Source: Methanobacteriota archaeon (GTDB lineage Archaea; Thermoplasmatota; Poseidoniia; Poseidoniales; Poseidoniaceae). Taken from it: a DNA stretch of 63,176 bases. The stretch lies in assembly GCA_004195635.1 (NCBI GenBank), contig PSPT01000006.1, forward strand, positions 1-63,176. The letters run 5' to 3'. The translations under genes and the position numbers were made by a program. The notes below the pieces were generated by a model. The model saw nothing but the letters and a program-made list of their open reading frames with translations, had not been told where the DNA came from and made no database searches. Below, piece after piece: positions 63,052-63,176 of this stretch (position 1 is its first letter; the number at the start of each line of letters is the position of its first letter).

Positions 63052-63176
63052 CAAGGGGTTTACCCTCTGTACACCCACTGATGAAATTTTCACGCGACGG
63101 TACCCACTCATGAGTTTCTCACGCAAGGGTGTACAAAGGGGGTGTCAGCAAATCCCTCGCTATATTCTGAAGGAGT

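Overview
The window reads as a chromosomal piece of a marine, aerobic, heterotrophic euryarchaeon, most likely Marine Group II/III (Poseidoniia and relatives, Thermoplasmatota). This is inferred from gene content; no rRNA gene is present to settle it. Archaeal markers are the isoprenoid-lipid genes (geranylgeranyl reductase, polyprenyl diphosphate synthase), the archaeal purine enzyme PurP, RNA polymerase subunit K, the archaeal shikimate route (ADH synthase, dehydroquinate synthase II, GHMP-type shikimate kinase), a bacterioopsin-activator type HTH regulator, KaiC/RadA-like ATPases and a pilin-like protein. Several genes appear leaderless, with a TATA-like box about 26-28 bp before the ATG (8228, 19557, 37024, 45011, 63021, probably 468). 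Others have clear GGAGG/GAGG sites, which I used to correct starts. Bacterial or eukaryote-like families also occur: oligoribonuclease, tryptophan 2,3-dioxygenase, heme A synthase, acyl-CoA dehydrogenase and a fused 2-oxoacid dehydrogenase E1.

Layout. 1-7 kb: a truncated secreted protein, lipid genes, a degenerate hydroxymethylbilane-synthase-like protein, and a coiled-coil gene divergent from a triple-SAP-like protein. 7-15.5 kb: an extracytoplasmic Asp/His-rich repeat protein; an operon of pilin-like/lamin-tail protein, one intact KaiC-like ATPase, two P-loop-degenerate relatives and a membrane protein; and a divergent 994-residue surface protein. 15.7-20.8 kb: tRNA-Ser(GCT), heme A synthesis (ctaB, ctaA), rpoK, tryptophan dioxygenase and purP. 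21-25.6 kb: a TolA-like coiled-coil/DUF2135 protein with a MacB-type ABC exporter. 25.7-31.7 kb: two convergent aromatic-pathway operons (regulator, aroA', aroB', shikimate kinase; and chorismate synthase with aspartate kinase). The aspartate kinase can supply the aspartate-semialdehyde that the archaeal route needs.

31.9-37 kb: a DUF4350-MoxR-DUF58-membrane protein operon. 37.2-42.7 kb: a three-subunit molybdenum hydroxylase of the 4-hydroxybenzoyl-CoA reductase type, whose FAD subunit carries the extra cysteine-rich insertion, followed in the same operon by a secreted, C-terminally anchored protein. 42.9-50.3 kb: a membrane-anchored subtilase, a 1372-residue polytopic membrane protein and a YjdF-like membrane protein. 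50.4-63 kb: oligoribonuclease, molybdenum hydroxylase maturation genes (XdhC, MocA-like), acyl-CoA dehydrogenase, CaCA exchanger, fused E1, a VTT-family membrane protein coupled to a response regulator, a MoeB/rhodanese fusion lacking its zinc cysteines, thioredoxin reductase and a RibD/DHFR-like reductase.

The strongest candidates for undescribed biology are the pilin/lamin-tail-KaiC-pseudoKaiC operon (8.3-12.3 kb), the HMBS-fold protein that seems to have lost its catalytic residues (3-4 kb), and the molybdenum hydroxylase operon with its secreted companion (37-42.7 kb). I saw no transposase, phage gene, CRISPR array or rRNA.
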